64,000 bases of DNA from Pelagovum sp. HNIBRBA483 (lineage in GTDB: Bacteria > Pseudomonadota > Alphaproteobacteria > Rhodobacterales > Rhodobacteraceae). Made by a program: the position numbers and the translations under genes. The notes under the pieces are model-generated. The model worked only from the letters and a program-made list of their open reading frames with translations. It was not told the origin of the DNA and did not search any database. Shown piece by piece: positions 9,154 to 17,194 of this stretch (the first letter of the stretch is position 1; each line of letters opens with the position of its first letter). Location of the stretch: assembly GCF_040931995.1 (NCBI RefSeq), contig NZ_CP162412.1:1736001-1800000 (forward strand), given 5' to 3'.

Positions 9154-10332
9154 ATGAACGGAGCAGATACCGCCTGGATTATTGTGGCAACGGCACTTGT
9201 CCTCTTCATGACATTGCCGGGCCTTGCGCTCTTTTACGGCGGGCTTGTGCGTGCACGAAATGTGCTCAGCGTATTTATGCACTGCTACGCGATTGCCTGT
9301 TTGATGAGCATTTTGTGGTTGGTTGCCGGCTACTCTATCGCCTTTGGCGACGGTAACGCGATCTGGGGCGGGCTTGGTAAGATGTTCTTGAACGGCATCA
9401 CGGCCGACAGTCTGTCAGGCACTTTGCCAGAGGTGCTCTTCTTTGCCTTCCAGATGACTTTTGCGATTATCACGCCCGCGCTGATTGTCGGCGCTTATGT
9501 GGAACGGATCGGTTTCGGTTTTGTGTTGCTGTTCTCTGCTTTGTGGATGCTGTTCGTTTATGCGCCAGTGACACACTGGATCTGGGGCGGTGGGTTCCTC
9601 GCCGATGGCGGGATCTTCGGTGAAACCGGCGTGAAGGACTTTGCCGGTGGCATCGTCGTTCACGAAACGGCGGGTATCGCCGCGCTCTTGCTGGCTGTCT
9701 TCCTTGGACCGCGCAAAAACCGCACCACACCACCGCATAACCCTGGGATTGTGATGATCGGTGCCGCGATGCTTTGGGTTGGTTGGTTCGGCTTCAATGG
9801 CGGGTCGCAATTGGCGGCTGATGGTGGAGCGGCGATGGCACTGACCGTGACGCATATCTCTGCCGCGACTGCGTCTCTTTCTTGGGCGCTGTGGGAAAAG
9901 ATCAAGTTTGGCCGCGCATCGCTTGTTGGCATCGTGACAGGAACGATTGCCGGTCTGGCCTCGATCACGCCTGCATCCGGCTTTGTTGGCCCCGTTGAGG
10001 CGCTGGTCATTGGCGCGATTGCTGGTGTGCTGTGTCAGGAAGCGGTCAATGTGATCCGGAACTGGCTCAAGATCGACGATACGCTAGACGTTTTTGCAGT
10101 ACATGGCGTTGGTGGCATTTTTGGAACGATCATGATTGCGGCCTTCGGCGCTGGCAGCTGGGCGGCGCAGCTGGGCAGCTTGATTATCGTCGGTGTGTTT
10201 ACCATTGTTGCGACGTCGGTTCTGATCATGATCGTGAAAGCGATCACGCCGCTGCGGGTTGATCAGGAGACAGAGACAAACGGTCTGGACCTGAGCGTCC
10301 ACGGAGAACGGGCCTACGAATTCAATTCGTAA
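9154..10332 (+). CDS. amtB: Ammonium transporter (Amt/MEP/Rh family)
   Basis: A 392-residue ammonium channel with about eleven membrane segments. Family landmarks are the N-terminal ALFYGGLVRARNVLS, the first pore His in GGIVVHETAG, the WFGFNGGS motif, and the second pore His in VFAVHGVGGIFGT. The start is preceded by a good ribosome site (GGAAGGAAAG, about 5 bases upstream). No cleavable signal peptide is obvious, unlike E. coli AmtB. The gene stands alone: no PII gene (glnK) flanks it in this window, which departs from the common glnK-amtB pair. Regulation by the nearby NtrBC system is likely from family knowledge, but I found no convincing NtrC site in the leader. A strong terminator follows. 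Confidence 0.95.
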   Translation: MNGADTAWIIVATALVLFMTLPGLALFYGGLVRARNVLSVFMHCYAIACLMSILWLVAGYSIAFGDGNAIWGGLGKMFLNGITADSLSGTLPEVLFFAFQMTFAIITPALIVGAYVERIGFGFVLLFSALWMLFVYAPVTHWIWGGGFLADGGIFGETGVKDFAGGIVVHETAGIAALLLAVFLGPRKNRTTPPHNPGIVMIGAAMLWVGWFGFNGGSQLAADGGAAMALTVTHISAATASLSWALWEKIKFGRASLVGIVTGTIAGLASITPASGFVGPVEALVIGAIAGVLCQEAVNVIRNWLKIDDTLDVFAVHGVGGIFGTIMIAAFGAGSWAAQLGSLIIVGVFTIVATSVLIMIVKAITPLRVDQETETNGLDLSVHGERAYEFNS

Positions 10333-10350
10333 TCCGCCAAAACTTTTCGA

Positions 10351-10385
10351 AGCCGGCTCCGTTTCGACGTGGGGCCGGCTTTTTT
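10351..10385 (+). terminator. Rho-independent terminator after amtB
   Basis: A 10-bp stem (AGCCGGCTCC at 10351-10360 pairing with GGGGCCGGCT at 10371-10380, one G-U pair) closes a 10-base loop and is followed by TTTTT. It ends amtB 18 bases past the stop and lies just before the convergent COQ10-like gene. Confidence 0.85.
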
Positions 10386-10390
10386 GTGCC

Positions 10391-10834
10391 TTAGCCGTAA
10401 AGCTCTTTGGCGCGCGCCTCGAAGGCAGAAACGATGCGGTGCATAGCCTCGTTGAAGAACATGCCTGCCGCGCCCTGTAGAAGGCGGTTCTTGAACTCGA
10501 AATCGACCGAGAAGAACACCTCGCAACCGCCTGCGCATTCCGTGAACTGCCAAGTGCTTTCAAGGTGGTGGAACGGGCCATCAATGTATGACGTGTCGAT
10601 TTTCTTCACGTCACGCCAAAGTACCACGCGACTGCCAAACGACTCGCGGAACACTTTGAAACTCACCACTAGATCCGCGAGCATAATCTCATAATCTTCG
10701 TGTTGGGTTCGTGAGCGGATGCGGGCGGCCGCGGTCCAGGGGAGGAACTTCGGGTAGCTGGCGACATCCGCGACGAGATCGTACATTTGCTGCGCGCTGT
10801 ACGGTAGTTTTCTCGTTTCGGAATGCTTGGGCAT
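10391..10834 (-). CDS. COQ10/RatA-type START-domain protein
   Basis: A 147-residue single-domain protein of the polyketide cyclase/START superfamily. COQ10-type members bind ubiquinone and assist its delivery; the bacterial relative RatA has been described as a ribosome-associated toxin. Family signs are LPYSAQQMYDLVADVASYP near the start, FLPW, and the C-terminal amphipathic helix around FNEAMHRIVSAFEARA. I start at the ATG at 10834; the open frame continues far upstream, but that part is antisense to hpt and not protein-like. It is convergent with amtB and divergent from hpt. The neighbourhood gives no hint which of the two proposed roles applies. Confidence 0.88.
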   Translation of the reverse strand: MPKHSETRKLPYSAQQMYDLVADVASYPKFLPWTAAARIRSRTQHEDYEIMLADLVVSFKVFRESFGSRVVLWRDVKKIDTSYIDGPFHHLESTWQFTECAGGCEVFFSVDFEFKNRLLQGAAGMFFNEAMHRIVSAFEARAKELYG

Positions 10835-10928
10835 GCGGCTCGGTCTTCGTCTGGATTGCGTTACCGTGATGTCGTAGAGATGGGTGTGGAAATCAACCCA
10901 TGAATCGAAAGACAAAGGAAGACTGTCC

Positions 10929-11477
10929 ATGTCCAAGCCAGCATATGTCATCGACGAGATGATCTCGGCAAAATCCATTGCCGCACGGATCGAAGAGTTG
11001 GCGCGAGACATTAGCAGCGAGTTTGAAGATACCGACAAGCTTGTAGTCGTCGGACTTTTGCGAGGGTCTTTCGTCTTTATCGCCGATCTCGTGCGGGAGT
11101 TGGACTTGCCCATCGAGGTCGATTTCATCGAGGCGTCATCATATGGCGACGGAATGGAATCGACACGAGAGGTGCGAATTCTTAAAGACTTACGCGGGCA
11201 GATCGAGGGGCGTGATGTGCTTGTTGTCGAGGATATCGTCGATACAGGGCATACGCTTTCGCATATCACGGAATATCTCGGAACGCGCCACCCTGCCCGC
11301 CTCCGCACCATTGCGCTCTTGGATAAGCCAGCGCGGCGGGAGGTGGATTTCAAAGCGGATTGGACCGGTTTTGAGATCCCTGATGAGTTCGTTGTCGGTT
11401 ACGGGATCGACTACGCCCAGCGGAACCGCAACTTGGGCTTTATTGGCAAGGTGCGTTTCGTCGGCGAGGATGGATGA
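10929..11477 (+). CDS. hpt: Hypoxanthine phosphoribosyltransferase
   Basis: A 182-residue purine-salvage enzyme converting hypoxanthine or guanine plus PRPP to IMP or GMP. The PRPP-binding signature [14 protein letters not shown] is intact, and the N-terminal [15 protein letters not shown] and the flexible-loop EASSYGDG segments match the type I family. I take the ATG at 10929, which has AAGGAAG about 8 bases upstream; an upstream ATG at 10884 would add a non-conserved tail. The stop overlaps the start of the following 58-codon gene (ATGA). Confidence 0.94.
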   Translation: MSKPAYVIDEMISAKSIAARIEELARDISSEFEDTDKLVVVGLLRGSFVFIADLVRELDLPIEVDFIEASSYGDGMESTREVRILKDLRGQIEGRDVLVVEDIVDTGHTLSHITEYLGTRHPARLRTIALLDKPARREVDFKADWTGFEIPDEFVVGYGIDYAQRNRNLGFIGKVRFVGEDG

Positions 11478-11650
11478 ACCAGATCCGGCTGCTCCTTCGC
11501 GCCAAACGGTTAGCGCAGAACCCGCCGCCGGCGCGGAAGGCGGCTTTTGTATTGGCGGTCATTTTGATCTTTGTGGGCATGGCTATGGCTGAAAAGGCGG
11601 GTTGGTTGCCAGAATGGTTCGCCACAAAACCACTCATGCTGATCGTCTGA
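11474..11650 (+). CDS. Small single-span membrane protein coupled to hpt
   Basis: A 58-residue open frame beginning on the ATGA that overlaps the hpt stop. Its N-terminus is basic ([16 protein letters not shown]), then comes one hydrophobic helix (about residues 24-38, [15 protein letters not shown]), then a short tail with a Trp-rich stretch (GWLPEWF). I do not recognise a family with a known role. The coupling to hpt and the clean basic-hydrophobic layout argue that it is translated. Topology by the positive-inside rule would place the N-terminus in the cytoplasm. Confidence 0.6.
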   Translation: MNQIRLLLRAKRLAQNPPPARKAAFVLAVILIFVGMAMAEKAGWLPEWFATKPLMLIV

Positions 11651-11971
11651 CGGAGGCAGTGCTGCCGATGCGCATCGCAAGGATGGGGGAATTGGGGGCA
11701 CGCAATTCTGGTGTAGAGCCAGCGACGAAACACCTGCCGATCATTGCGTCCGAACTCACGCAGAGCTGACCGTAACACGGCATCAAATTTCTCAGGGTTT
11801 GCACCGCGGATGATCGTAGGACTGGTACTTGAGTGCTTATATGGGGCGCATTTCGCCCTACCATGAAGCACCGCCTTACCCTGCCCACCTCGAGCTAAGT
11901 TTCTCTAATTGGAGCCGATGTAGGCGTTGCCGTCTGATCAGATCCCTCGCCGATTTGATCCGATAGAACCC
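11651..11971. other. Intergenic stretch, no recognisable gene
   Basis: These 321 bases separate the hpt operon from the end of the convergent PfkB operon. I see open frames on both strands but none with a start, ribosome site and protein-like composition that I would defend. There is a perfect 12-base palindrome (CGATGCGCATCG, 11666-11677) and a small hairpin (GGGCG/CGCCC around 11843-11857) without a T-run. No clean terminator for either operon was found. Confidence 0.5.
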
Positions 11972-12919
11972 CTATTGACGAAGCGGCCAAGTGTTCATCG
12001 CCTCAATCGTATCCTCAAAGGAGGAAAGCTGGCCCATTGAACCCAAACCCATCGCAACTTTCGCGGCTACAGCGTTTGCAAAACGGGCAGCTTCTCGGAT
12101 TGACCACCCCTTGGACAGACCAACGATGATTCCGGCGGTGAAGCTGTCACCGCAGCCAGTGGTATCGACCACATCTATTTCGTGTGCGGGGAGATGAAAT
12201 GGCGCGCCCTCTTCCGGATCGACCCAAACGCCATCACCTTCTAGGGTTAGAATGGCGTTCCTGACACCTTGCGACTTGAACCATCGCGCCACGGTTGCAG
12301 GATCCGTTTCGCCCGCCATCGCCGCCGCCTCAACGATCGAGGGGACAAAATAGTCGATGTAGGGCAGCAAAGGCTTCACACAGGCAATCGTTTCTGGCGT
12401 GGCTTGGATCAGGTCAAAGACGGTGGTGCGGCCCAGTTCCCGCGCGCGCTTAAGAAGCGCCAGCGAGGGTGCCCCATCAAGTGCCGTCAGCAAACCACTG
12501 CCGCCAAGGTGGATAATCTCGGCGTCTAGAACATCGTCAAATTGCTCTGGTGTAATTGTAAGCGTCTCGGTCGTACCTGGAACGAAGAAACCCGAACGCG
12601 ATCCGTCTGGCCGGATTGGTAACATGCTGGCAGAAGTCTGAATGGTGTCGTCAATTTGAATCAAGTCAGTATTGACGCCGTATGCTGCGATCTTCCGGCG
12701 AAGGAACTCACCCATGTCATCATTTCCGACGCGCGCGACCAGTTGTCCGTTCAATCCCAGAATTGCGCAATCGACCGCTGTTGCTCCCGCCGTTCCAGCG
12801 ACCGTCATCGTGATTTGCTCAACAAAGGTCGCGCCACCTGGTGGCGGCATTTCTTCAGCGTAGCGACAAAGAACGTCGAGGACCACGAATCCGACGGCGG
12901 AAAAATCATGGCTTGGCAT
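11972..12919 (-). CDS. PfkB-family carbohydrate kinase
   Basis: A 315-residue ribokinase-fold sugar kinase. The PfkB signature DTTGCGDSFTAGII near residue 255 holds the anion hole and catalytic Asp, and the N-terminal half has the MTVAGTAGATAVDCAILG motif that replaces the usual GG-NxA pattern. I start at the ATG at 12919 (MPSHDFSAVGF), overlapping the aldolase stop by 14 bases. As last gene of a six-gene operon directly behind a class II aldolase, its likely substrate is a ketose that becomes a 1-phosphate for aldol cleavage; that assignment is contextual. Confidence 0.88.
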   Translation of the reverse strand: MPSHDFSAVGFVVLDVLCRYAEEMPPPGGATFVEQITMTVAGTAGATAVDCAILGLNGQLVARVGNDDMGEFLRRKIAAYGVNTDLIQIDDTIQTSASMLPIRPDGSRSGFFVPGTTETLTITPEQFDDVLDAEIIHLGGSGLLTALDGAPSLALLKRARELGRTTVFDLIQATPETIACVKPLLPYIDYFVPSIVEAAAMAGETDPATVARWFKSQGVRNAILTLEGDGVWVDPEEGAPFHLPAHEIDVVDTTGCGDSFTAGIIVGLSKGWSIREAARFANAVAAKVAMGLGSMGQLSSFEDTIEAMNTWPLRQ

Positions 12920-13589
12920 CTGCGGGCTCCTTCTTGGCAGTGTCGCTGAGGCCGTAGCCTGCAATCTTGTCGATAACGTCCTGAATTTGCTGATCCGATA
13001 ACAGTGGAGGCTCGCCGATTTGCAAGGCTCCGTGATATTGCCGCGCCAGCGTCTCTAGCTCGGTCGCCATCCAAAATGCTTGCTCCATGGAGGAGCCGAC
13101 GGCGATCATCCCATGGTGCTCAAGCAGACAAGCGGTGCGATCTTTCAATGCAGATACCGCAAAATCCGAAAGCTCCTGACTGCCGTAAATCGCGTATGGG
13201 GCCACGCGGATGTTTGGCCCGCCGAAGATGGCCATCATGTAGTGAATTGCAGGAATTTCGCGGCCGTGGATTGATAGAACCGTGCAATAAGTCGGATGCG
13301 CATGCACAACCGCCATCACATCCGGTCGCGCAGCCAAAATATCGTGATGGAACCGCCACTCGCTCGACGGGTTCCAGCGGCCTGTCGCCTCTCCGCCGAA
13401 TGCAACATAAACAATATCTTCCGGGGTCATGCTGTCGTAGGGGCGCGAAGCGGGCGAGATCAACATTCCATCCCCGTGCCGAATGGAAATGTTCCCAGAG
13501 GTGCCCTGATTTAGCCCGCTGCTGTTCAACTTGCGGCAATGCTCGATGATTGACGCGCGTTTCTTGAGTTCTTCTGGATCAGTCGTCAT
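12906..13589 (-). CDS. Class II aldolase/adducin-family sugar-phosphate aldolase
   Basis: A 227-residue zinc-type class II aldolase of the L-fuculose-1-phosphate aldolase/ribulose-5-phosphate epimerase superfamily. Visible motifs are GTSGNISIR, the acidic SSEWRFHHDI (catalytic Glu), the metal ligands in VVHAHPTYCTVLS and the third ligand in LLEHHGMIAVG. Such enzymes split ketose 1-phosphates into DHAP and an aldehyde. It starts on an ATGA overlapping the stop of the unknown 101-residue gene and overlaps the kinase by 14 bases. Together with the kinase here and the isomerase encoded at 19.2 kb it would complete an isomerase-kinase-aldolase route. Confidence 0.88.
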   Translation of the reverse strand: MTTDPEELKKRASIIEHCRKLNSSGLNQGTSGNISIRHGDGMLISPASRPYDSMTPEDIVYVAFGGEATGRWNPSSEWRFHHDILAARPDVMAVVHAHPTYCTVLSIHGREIPAIHYMMAIFGGPNIRVAPYAIYGSQELSDFAVSALKDRTACLLEHHGMIAVGSSMEQAFWMATELETLARQYHGALQIGEPPLLSDQQIQDVIDKIAGYGLSDTAKKEPADAKP

Positions 13590-13891
13590 CGATGATGGAT
13601 CCTTCCATTGATAGAGCGGCTCCCTCGGTATTCAGCGTGAAAACGGGCGCGCCCGCGATCACCCGCCGATATGGCCATCCAAGGGACAGCATCAAACGCA
13701 TCTTTTGCCCCCGTCAACGCGACGCTTGGTTCATCAGCGCCAAGCTGCACGATCGTTGTCACGCCACCTCCATCGGATGGGTTCAAAACATTGATGGCGT
13801 CGGCACTTTCACCTTTTTCCGCGCTTGTGCGGAGGGTTTGTCCGGCGGGGCTAAAGACCGCACTTTTCGGGAAGAGTGCATGGTTAGACAT
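13586..13891 (-). CDS. Uncharacterised 101-residue protein in the aldolase operon
   Basis: I do not recognise this protein. It overlaps the acyl-CoA synthetase by 8 bases upstream and the aldolase start by 4 bases (ATGA) downstream, which is how a genuine gene in a packed operon looks. The middle (VLNPSDGGGVTTIVQLG, then VALTGAKDAFDAVPW) faintly resembles the N-terminus of NAD-dependent aldehyde dehydrogenases, so a truncated dehydrogenase remnant is possible. The last 30 residues are Arg/His-rich and less convincing; a second frame over the same DNA (residues reading RVIAGAPVFTLNTEG) also looks protein-like and ends 11 bases inside the aldolase gene, so a frameshift near 13670 cannot be excluded. 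Confidence 0.5.
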   Translation of the reverse strand: MSNHALFPKSAVFSPAGQTLRTSAEKGESADAINVLNPSDGGGVTTIVQLGADEPSVALTGAKDAFDAVPWMAISAGDRGRARFHAEYRGSRSINGRIHHR

Positions 13892-15551
13892 GAGACATCA
13901 TCCGTGCCTGTTCCCTTTCGCGCAGGGCGCGCCGGCTGATCTTGCCAGAAGATGTCAACTCGAAAGCATCGACGAACTCGACCTCTCGCGGAGCCTTATA
14001 GCCAGCCAATCGGGTCTTTACATGGTCCTTCAGCGACTGGGCCAGAGCGTCATCGCCTGTCACACCTGCCCGCGTTTTGACGATTGCTTTGACGATGGAC
14101 CCTCGGTCGAGATCAGGCTTTGCGATCACCGCTACCTCTGCGACGCTCCCGTGCGAAAGAAGACATTCCTCAATCTCAGCCGGGCCGATGCGGTATCCAG
14201 ACGACTTGATGAGATCGTCTGACCGCCCCTTGTACCAAAAATACCCGTCTTCATCCCGTATCGCGAGATCATGCGTGCGCCAGTAGTCGCCCAGCTTCAT
14301 CTCGTCGGTCTTTTCCGAATTGTTGTAATAGCCAAGGAATTGGGTTGGCGAGCTTAGTGGCGTCACCACTTCACCAGGTTCACCATCGGCAACTTCCTGA
14401 CCGTCCGCGTCAACCAGAAGAACCTTGTGGCCGGGATAAGCGCGCCCCATCGACCCCGGCTTGCGCGGGTAGAGCGCGGCGCAGTTTCCAATCAGGTGAT
14501 TGACCTCGGTCATGCCGTAGAACTCGTTGCACACGACACCCAGTTTGGTTTCGGCCCAGTTGAGCGTTTCGGAGGCCAGTGCCTCGCCGCCGGTGCAGAT
14601 GACCCGCAGTGACAGATCATACTGCTCGCGAGGGTTGGCTATTTGAGCCAACCGTTTGATTGCCGTGGGGGCGAGAAATGTATGCGTAACACGGTGCCGG
14701 CTCATGAAATCGTAGGCATATTCAGCGTTGAACCGCTCGAGCGAGGTCACAACAGGTCGCCCTGCCATCCACGCAGGAAACAGCATATCAAGCAGGCCAC
14801 CGACCCAAGCCCAATCAGACGGTGACCAGAATACAGCGTCCTCATCCTCAATCGAAAGGTCAAAGAACAAATTTATCGAGGGCGTATAGGCAGCAAGAAT
14901 ACGATGCGCATGAATGATGCCCTTTGGCTTGCCGGTGGAACCCGAGGTATACATCAACAGGGCTGGGTCATTGGCCCCGCCAAACGCTGGCTCAAAGTCA
15001 TCTGGAACCGTGTTCATTGCCGCTTCAAGGTCAAAATCGTCCGCGCCGGGATCACGCATAAGGACGTGAGTCAGATGCGGAAAGGTTTCTGACCTCAGGG
15101 GCTCCCATGCAGTGCGACACGTCAGGATAACGGCTGCCTCACAATCGTTAAGCGCATGTGCCAATGTATCGGGGCCATAAAGCTGCGATAGAGTCACTGC
15201 GATACCGCCGATTTTGCAGATTGCCATATGGCCAATCGCCGTATCGGGATGCTGCCCAGTATGAAGCGCGACCGGATCACCTTTGCCATACCCCAGATCC
15301 CGAAGTTTCGCAGCAAGCCCAGTGGCGGCGGCATCCACTTCCGCGAATGTCATTCGAATGACGTTGCCTTCGCTGTCTTCAAAGATCATCGCGGGGCGGT
15401 CACGATGCTCCGGATCAAGATATCGCCCAACGGTGGCGCCGTAGAGGTTGTAGTCCGCTGGCCATGTAATATCGAAATACCCCTCTGAGTTTTTCATCAG
15501 ATTGAGTTCGGCCAAGCGGTCTTGGCCGAGGGTTTCGAGCGCATTGGTCAT
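13884..15551 (-). CDS. AMP-forming acyl-CoA synthetase (acetyl-CoA synthetase-like)
   Basis: A 555-residue ANL-family enzyme that adenylates a carboxylic acid and transfers it to CoA. The P-loop-like YTSGSTGKPKG, the adenylate motif EFYGMTEVN, the hinge region WYKGRSDDLIKSSGYRIG and the C-terminal catalytic Lys in SSGKISRRAL are all intact. Sequence style places it near acetyl-/medium-chain acyl-CoA synthetases; the exact acid is unknown. It overlaps the DUF35 gene upstream by 4 bases and the 101-residue unknown downstream by 8. In this operon it could activate the acid formed from the aldehyde released by the aldolase. Confidence 0.9.
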   Translation of the reverse strand: MTNALETLGQDRLAELNLMKNSEGYFDITWPADYNLYGATVGRYLDPEHRDRPAMIFEDSEGNVIRMTFAEVDAAATGLAAKLRDLGYGKGDPVALHTGQHPDTAIGHMAICKIGGIAVTLSQLYGPDTLAHALNDCEAAVILTCRTAWEPLRSETFPHLTHVLMRDPGADDFDLEAAMNTVPDDFEPAFGGANDPALLMYTSGSTGKPKGIIHAHRILAAYTPSINLFFDLSIEDEDAVFWSPSDWAWVGGLLDMLFPAWMAGRPVVTSLERFNAEYAYDFMSRHRVTHTFLAPTAIKRLAQIANPREQYDLSLRVICTGGEALASETLNWAETKLGVVCNEFYGMTEVNHLIGNCAALYPRKPGSMGRAYPGHKVLLVDADGQEVADGEPGEVVTPLSSPTQFLGYYNNSEKTDEMKLGDYWRTHDLAIRDEDGYFWYKGRSDDLIKSSGYRIGPAEIEECLLSHGSVAEVAVIAKPDLDRGSIVKAIVKTRAGVTGDDALAQSLKDHVKTRLAGYKAPREVEFVDAFELTSSGKISRRALREREQARMMSHV

Positions 15552-15919
15552 CTGGTGTCATCCGATTCCAGCTGTAGAGAGGGGGGGCCGTCGATACTGG
15601 CGCGCAATCTGCCAAGTTCCGCGCCGAATGGCAGGTGGTCGGCGCGTAGCACCGTGGAGCCTTCAGCCCCTTCGAACTGGGCGAGCACAAAATCACCATC
15701 GGCCCCGGACGTGCGAAAGAGGACTTCTGCACGTCCCGAAAGGGAGATCCAGCTATCCGATTGCGCGCGACAGTTGGGACATGTTCGAAGAGGCGGGAAA
15801 CGAGATGAGTGGCACGCCGAGCAATGTGATGCCACGGCCTGACCCTTGCGAAGGCCATCGATCCAAGGGCTCAACCAGCCTTCAGCCAGTTCATAGTCAA
15901 GCGTAAGTCGGTGTTTCAT
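15548..15919 (-). CDS. DUF35 zinc-ribbon/OB-fold protein, thiolase partner
   Basis: A 123-residue protein with a rubredoxin-like zinc ribbon (CSACHSSRFPPLRTCPNC, two CxxC knuckles at about residues 33-50) followed by an OB-fold segment. DUF35 proteins form complexes with thiolases, channelling acyl-CoA intermediates in the archaeal and bacterial examples studied. I start at the ATG at 15919, which overlaps the thiolase-like stop (ATGA); the longer open frame upstream is antisense-type sequence. The pairing with a thiolase-fold gene directly upstream is the characteristic context. Confidence 0.85.
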   Translation of the reverse strand: MKHRLTLDYELAEGWLSPWIDGLRKGQAVASHCSACHSSRFPPLRTCPNCRAQSDSWISLSGRAEVLFRTSGADGDFVLAQFEGAEGSTVLRADHLPFGAELGRLRASIDGPPSLQLESDDTR

Positions 15920-17118
15920 GCATTCGCCCCCGCGCCCAGAACCGTGACAGCACAGGTTGTGGCAAGGCCACCGTGGGACTCGGCCAGAGCATAACCAAGG
16001 GGGGACTTTGGCTGTAAATCCGGATGGTAGCGCCCCTCTAGGAGTAGAGCACAGGTTGCCGCTTGGCCCACTCCGGTTGCGCCCACCGGCGCGCCCTGCC
16101 CCATAAGACCGCCGGACAGGTTGATGGGACACGCCCCGTCTGCGTCAAATACCCCGTCACGCAGGGCCGCGAGGGGATCATCGACAAGGCCAAGCGCGGC
16201 AATCGCCTGCAATTCGGCACCTGCATAGGCGTCGTAGACTTCGGCCAGAGCAATGTCGGAAGCGCTGATGCCTGCCATTGCCAGCCCGCGCGCAGCGGCG
16301 TTGGACTTGGCCCTAAAGAAACCCGGAGCGGACCGGTGCCCCAGCCCCGGTAGGTCCGATCCAGCGCCAAGCCCCATGATCAGCGGCGCGACGTCCTTAC
16401 GGGCCTCAGGCGCTGCATCCTCGGAGCAAAGGATGAGGGCGGCAGCGCCATCACTTAGCGGCGAACAATGCAGGCGCCGATACGGTGAAGCAATCAGCGG
16501 TGAGGCGTTGATTTCAGCGAAACTATGATCTCTTGGAAGATGTGCGCCAGGATTGTGCTGCGCATTCCTGCGGTTTTTGGCGGTAATGAGGGCAAGATCC
16601 TCTTCGGACCCTCCGGTCACCGCCGCGAAAGCCTGCCATGACAGTGCATATAACGCGGTCGATGTGGCGCCCGACAAGCCATCGGTCCAAAAATCAAAAG
16701 AGTAGCCATATAATTCTCGGATACTGTAGCCGCCGAGCGCACTCGCCGAAGGATCGACCCCCACGACCGCCACCCGCTTGGACCGCCCCGACAGGATCCG
16801 CTCAACCCCAGCATGGACCGCGAATTGTCCAGACCCGCCACCGCCCTCAACACGAAGTGTCGCGGCACCTACCAGGCCAAGATCTTGCGCGAGCACGGAT
16901 GCAGGGTTGAGCTGCAAGGTGAAAAAGTCGCTCTCAGAAGATACGATCAGGGCGTCGATGTCACCGGGACCAAGACCCGACATCTGCAGCGCGTTGGTGA
17001 ACGCCTGAAGCGACCAATCGCGAAAGCTCGATCCATCGCGTCGCCGGTTGAATGGCGTCAATGCTGCTCCGATCACGAGAACCAAGGTCTGTTCCTCCTG
17101 ACTTTTATATTGACTCAT
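15916..17118 (-). CDS. Thiolase-fold protein lacking the canonical catalytic Cys and His
   Basis: A 400-residue thiolase/SCP2-type protein, first gene of a six-gene operon. The fold is clear: VIGAALTPFNRR start, SPLSDGAAALIL, LAEVYDAYAGAELQA, and the NLSGG plus PVGATGVGQ C-terminal loop. Two residues expected in active thiolases are missing. The nucleophilic-Cys motif reads VEGGGGSGQFAVHAG with Gly where Cys normally stands, and the GHP of the C-terminal loop reads GAP, so the usual His is absent. A Cys does remain near the C-terminus (TTCAVTVLG). It may be a non-decarboxylating binding or lyase relative rather than a thiolase. The DUF35 partner follows immediately. A start at an internal codon near residue 12 cannot be excluded. 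Confidence 0.85.
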   Translation of the reverse strand: MSQYKSQEEQTLVLVIGAALTPFNRRRDGSSFRDWSLQAFTNALQMSGLGPGDIDALIVSSESDFFTLQLNPASVLAQDLGLVGAATLRVEGGGGSGQFAVHAGVERILSGRSKRVAVVGVDPSASALGGYSIRELYGYSFDFWTDGLSGATSTALYALSWQAFAAVTGGSEEDLALITAKNRRNAQHNPGAHLPRDHSFAEINASPLIASPYRRLHCSPLSDGAAALILCSEDAAPEARKDVAPLIMGLGAGSDLPGLGHRSAPGFFRAKSNAAARGLAMAGISASDIALAEVYDAYAGAELQAIAALGLVDDPLAALRDGVFDADGACPINLSGGLMGQGAPVGATGVGQAATCALLLEGRYHPDLQPKSPLGYALAESHGGLATTCAVTVLGAGANA

Positions 17119-17143
17119 AAAATTTGTTCATACAAGTCTGTAT
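17107..17143 (+). promoter_or_regulatory. Promoter-operator box upstream of the MFS gene
   Basis: The 37-base gap between the divergent thiolase-like and MFS genes contains ATATTGAC (17107-17114), six bases, AATTTGTT (17121-17128), one base, ATAC (17130-17133). The same arrangement with identical spacing lies before the GntR operon at 18329. TTGACT at 17110-17115 can serve as -35 and TACAAG at 17131-17136 as a poor -10 with a 15-base spacer. Overlapping it is an inverted repeat ATACA-AGTC-TGTAT (17130-17143). Regulation by the neighbouring GntR protein is inferred. Confidence 0.5.
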
Positions 17144-17194
17144 ACGCAAATCGCTTTGGAGACCCAAGGCTTGACGGGTTCTAACCAATCTTGG

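Noticed and set aside
11666-11677. Perfect 12-bp palindrome CGATGCGCATCG
   Set aside because: Such short GC-rich palindromes arise by chance often and it has no partner or promoter context.
11634-11888. Minus-strand frames across the hpt-PfkB gap
   Set aside because: No start with ribosome site, odd composition, and two frames look equally weak; treated as noncoding.
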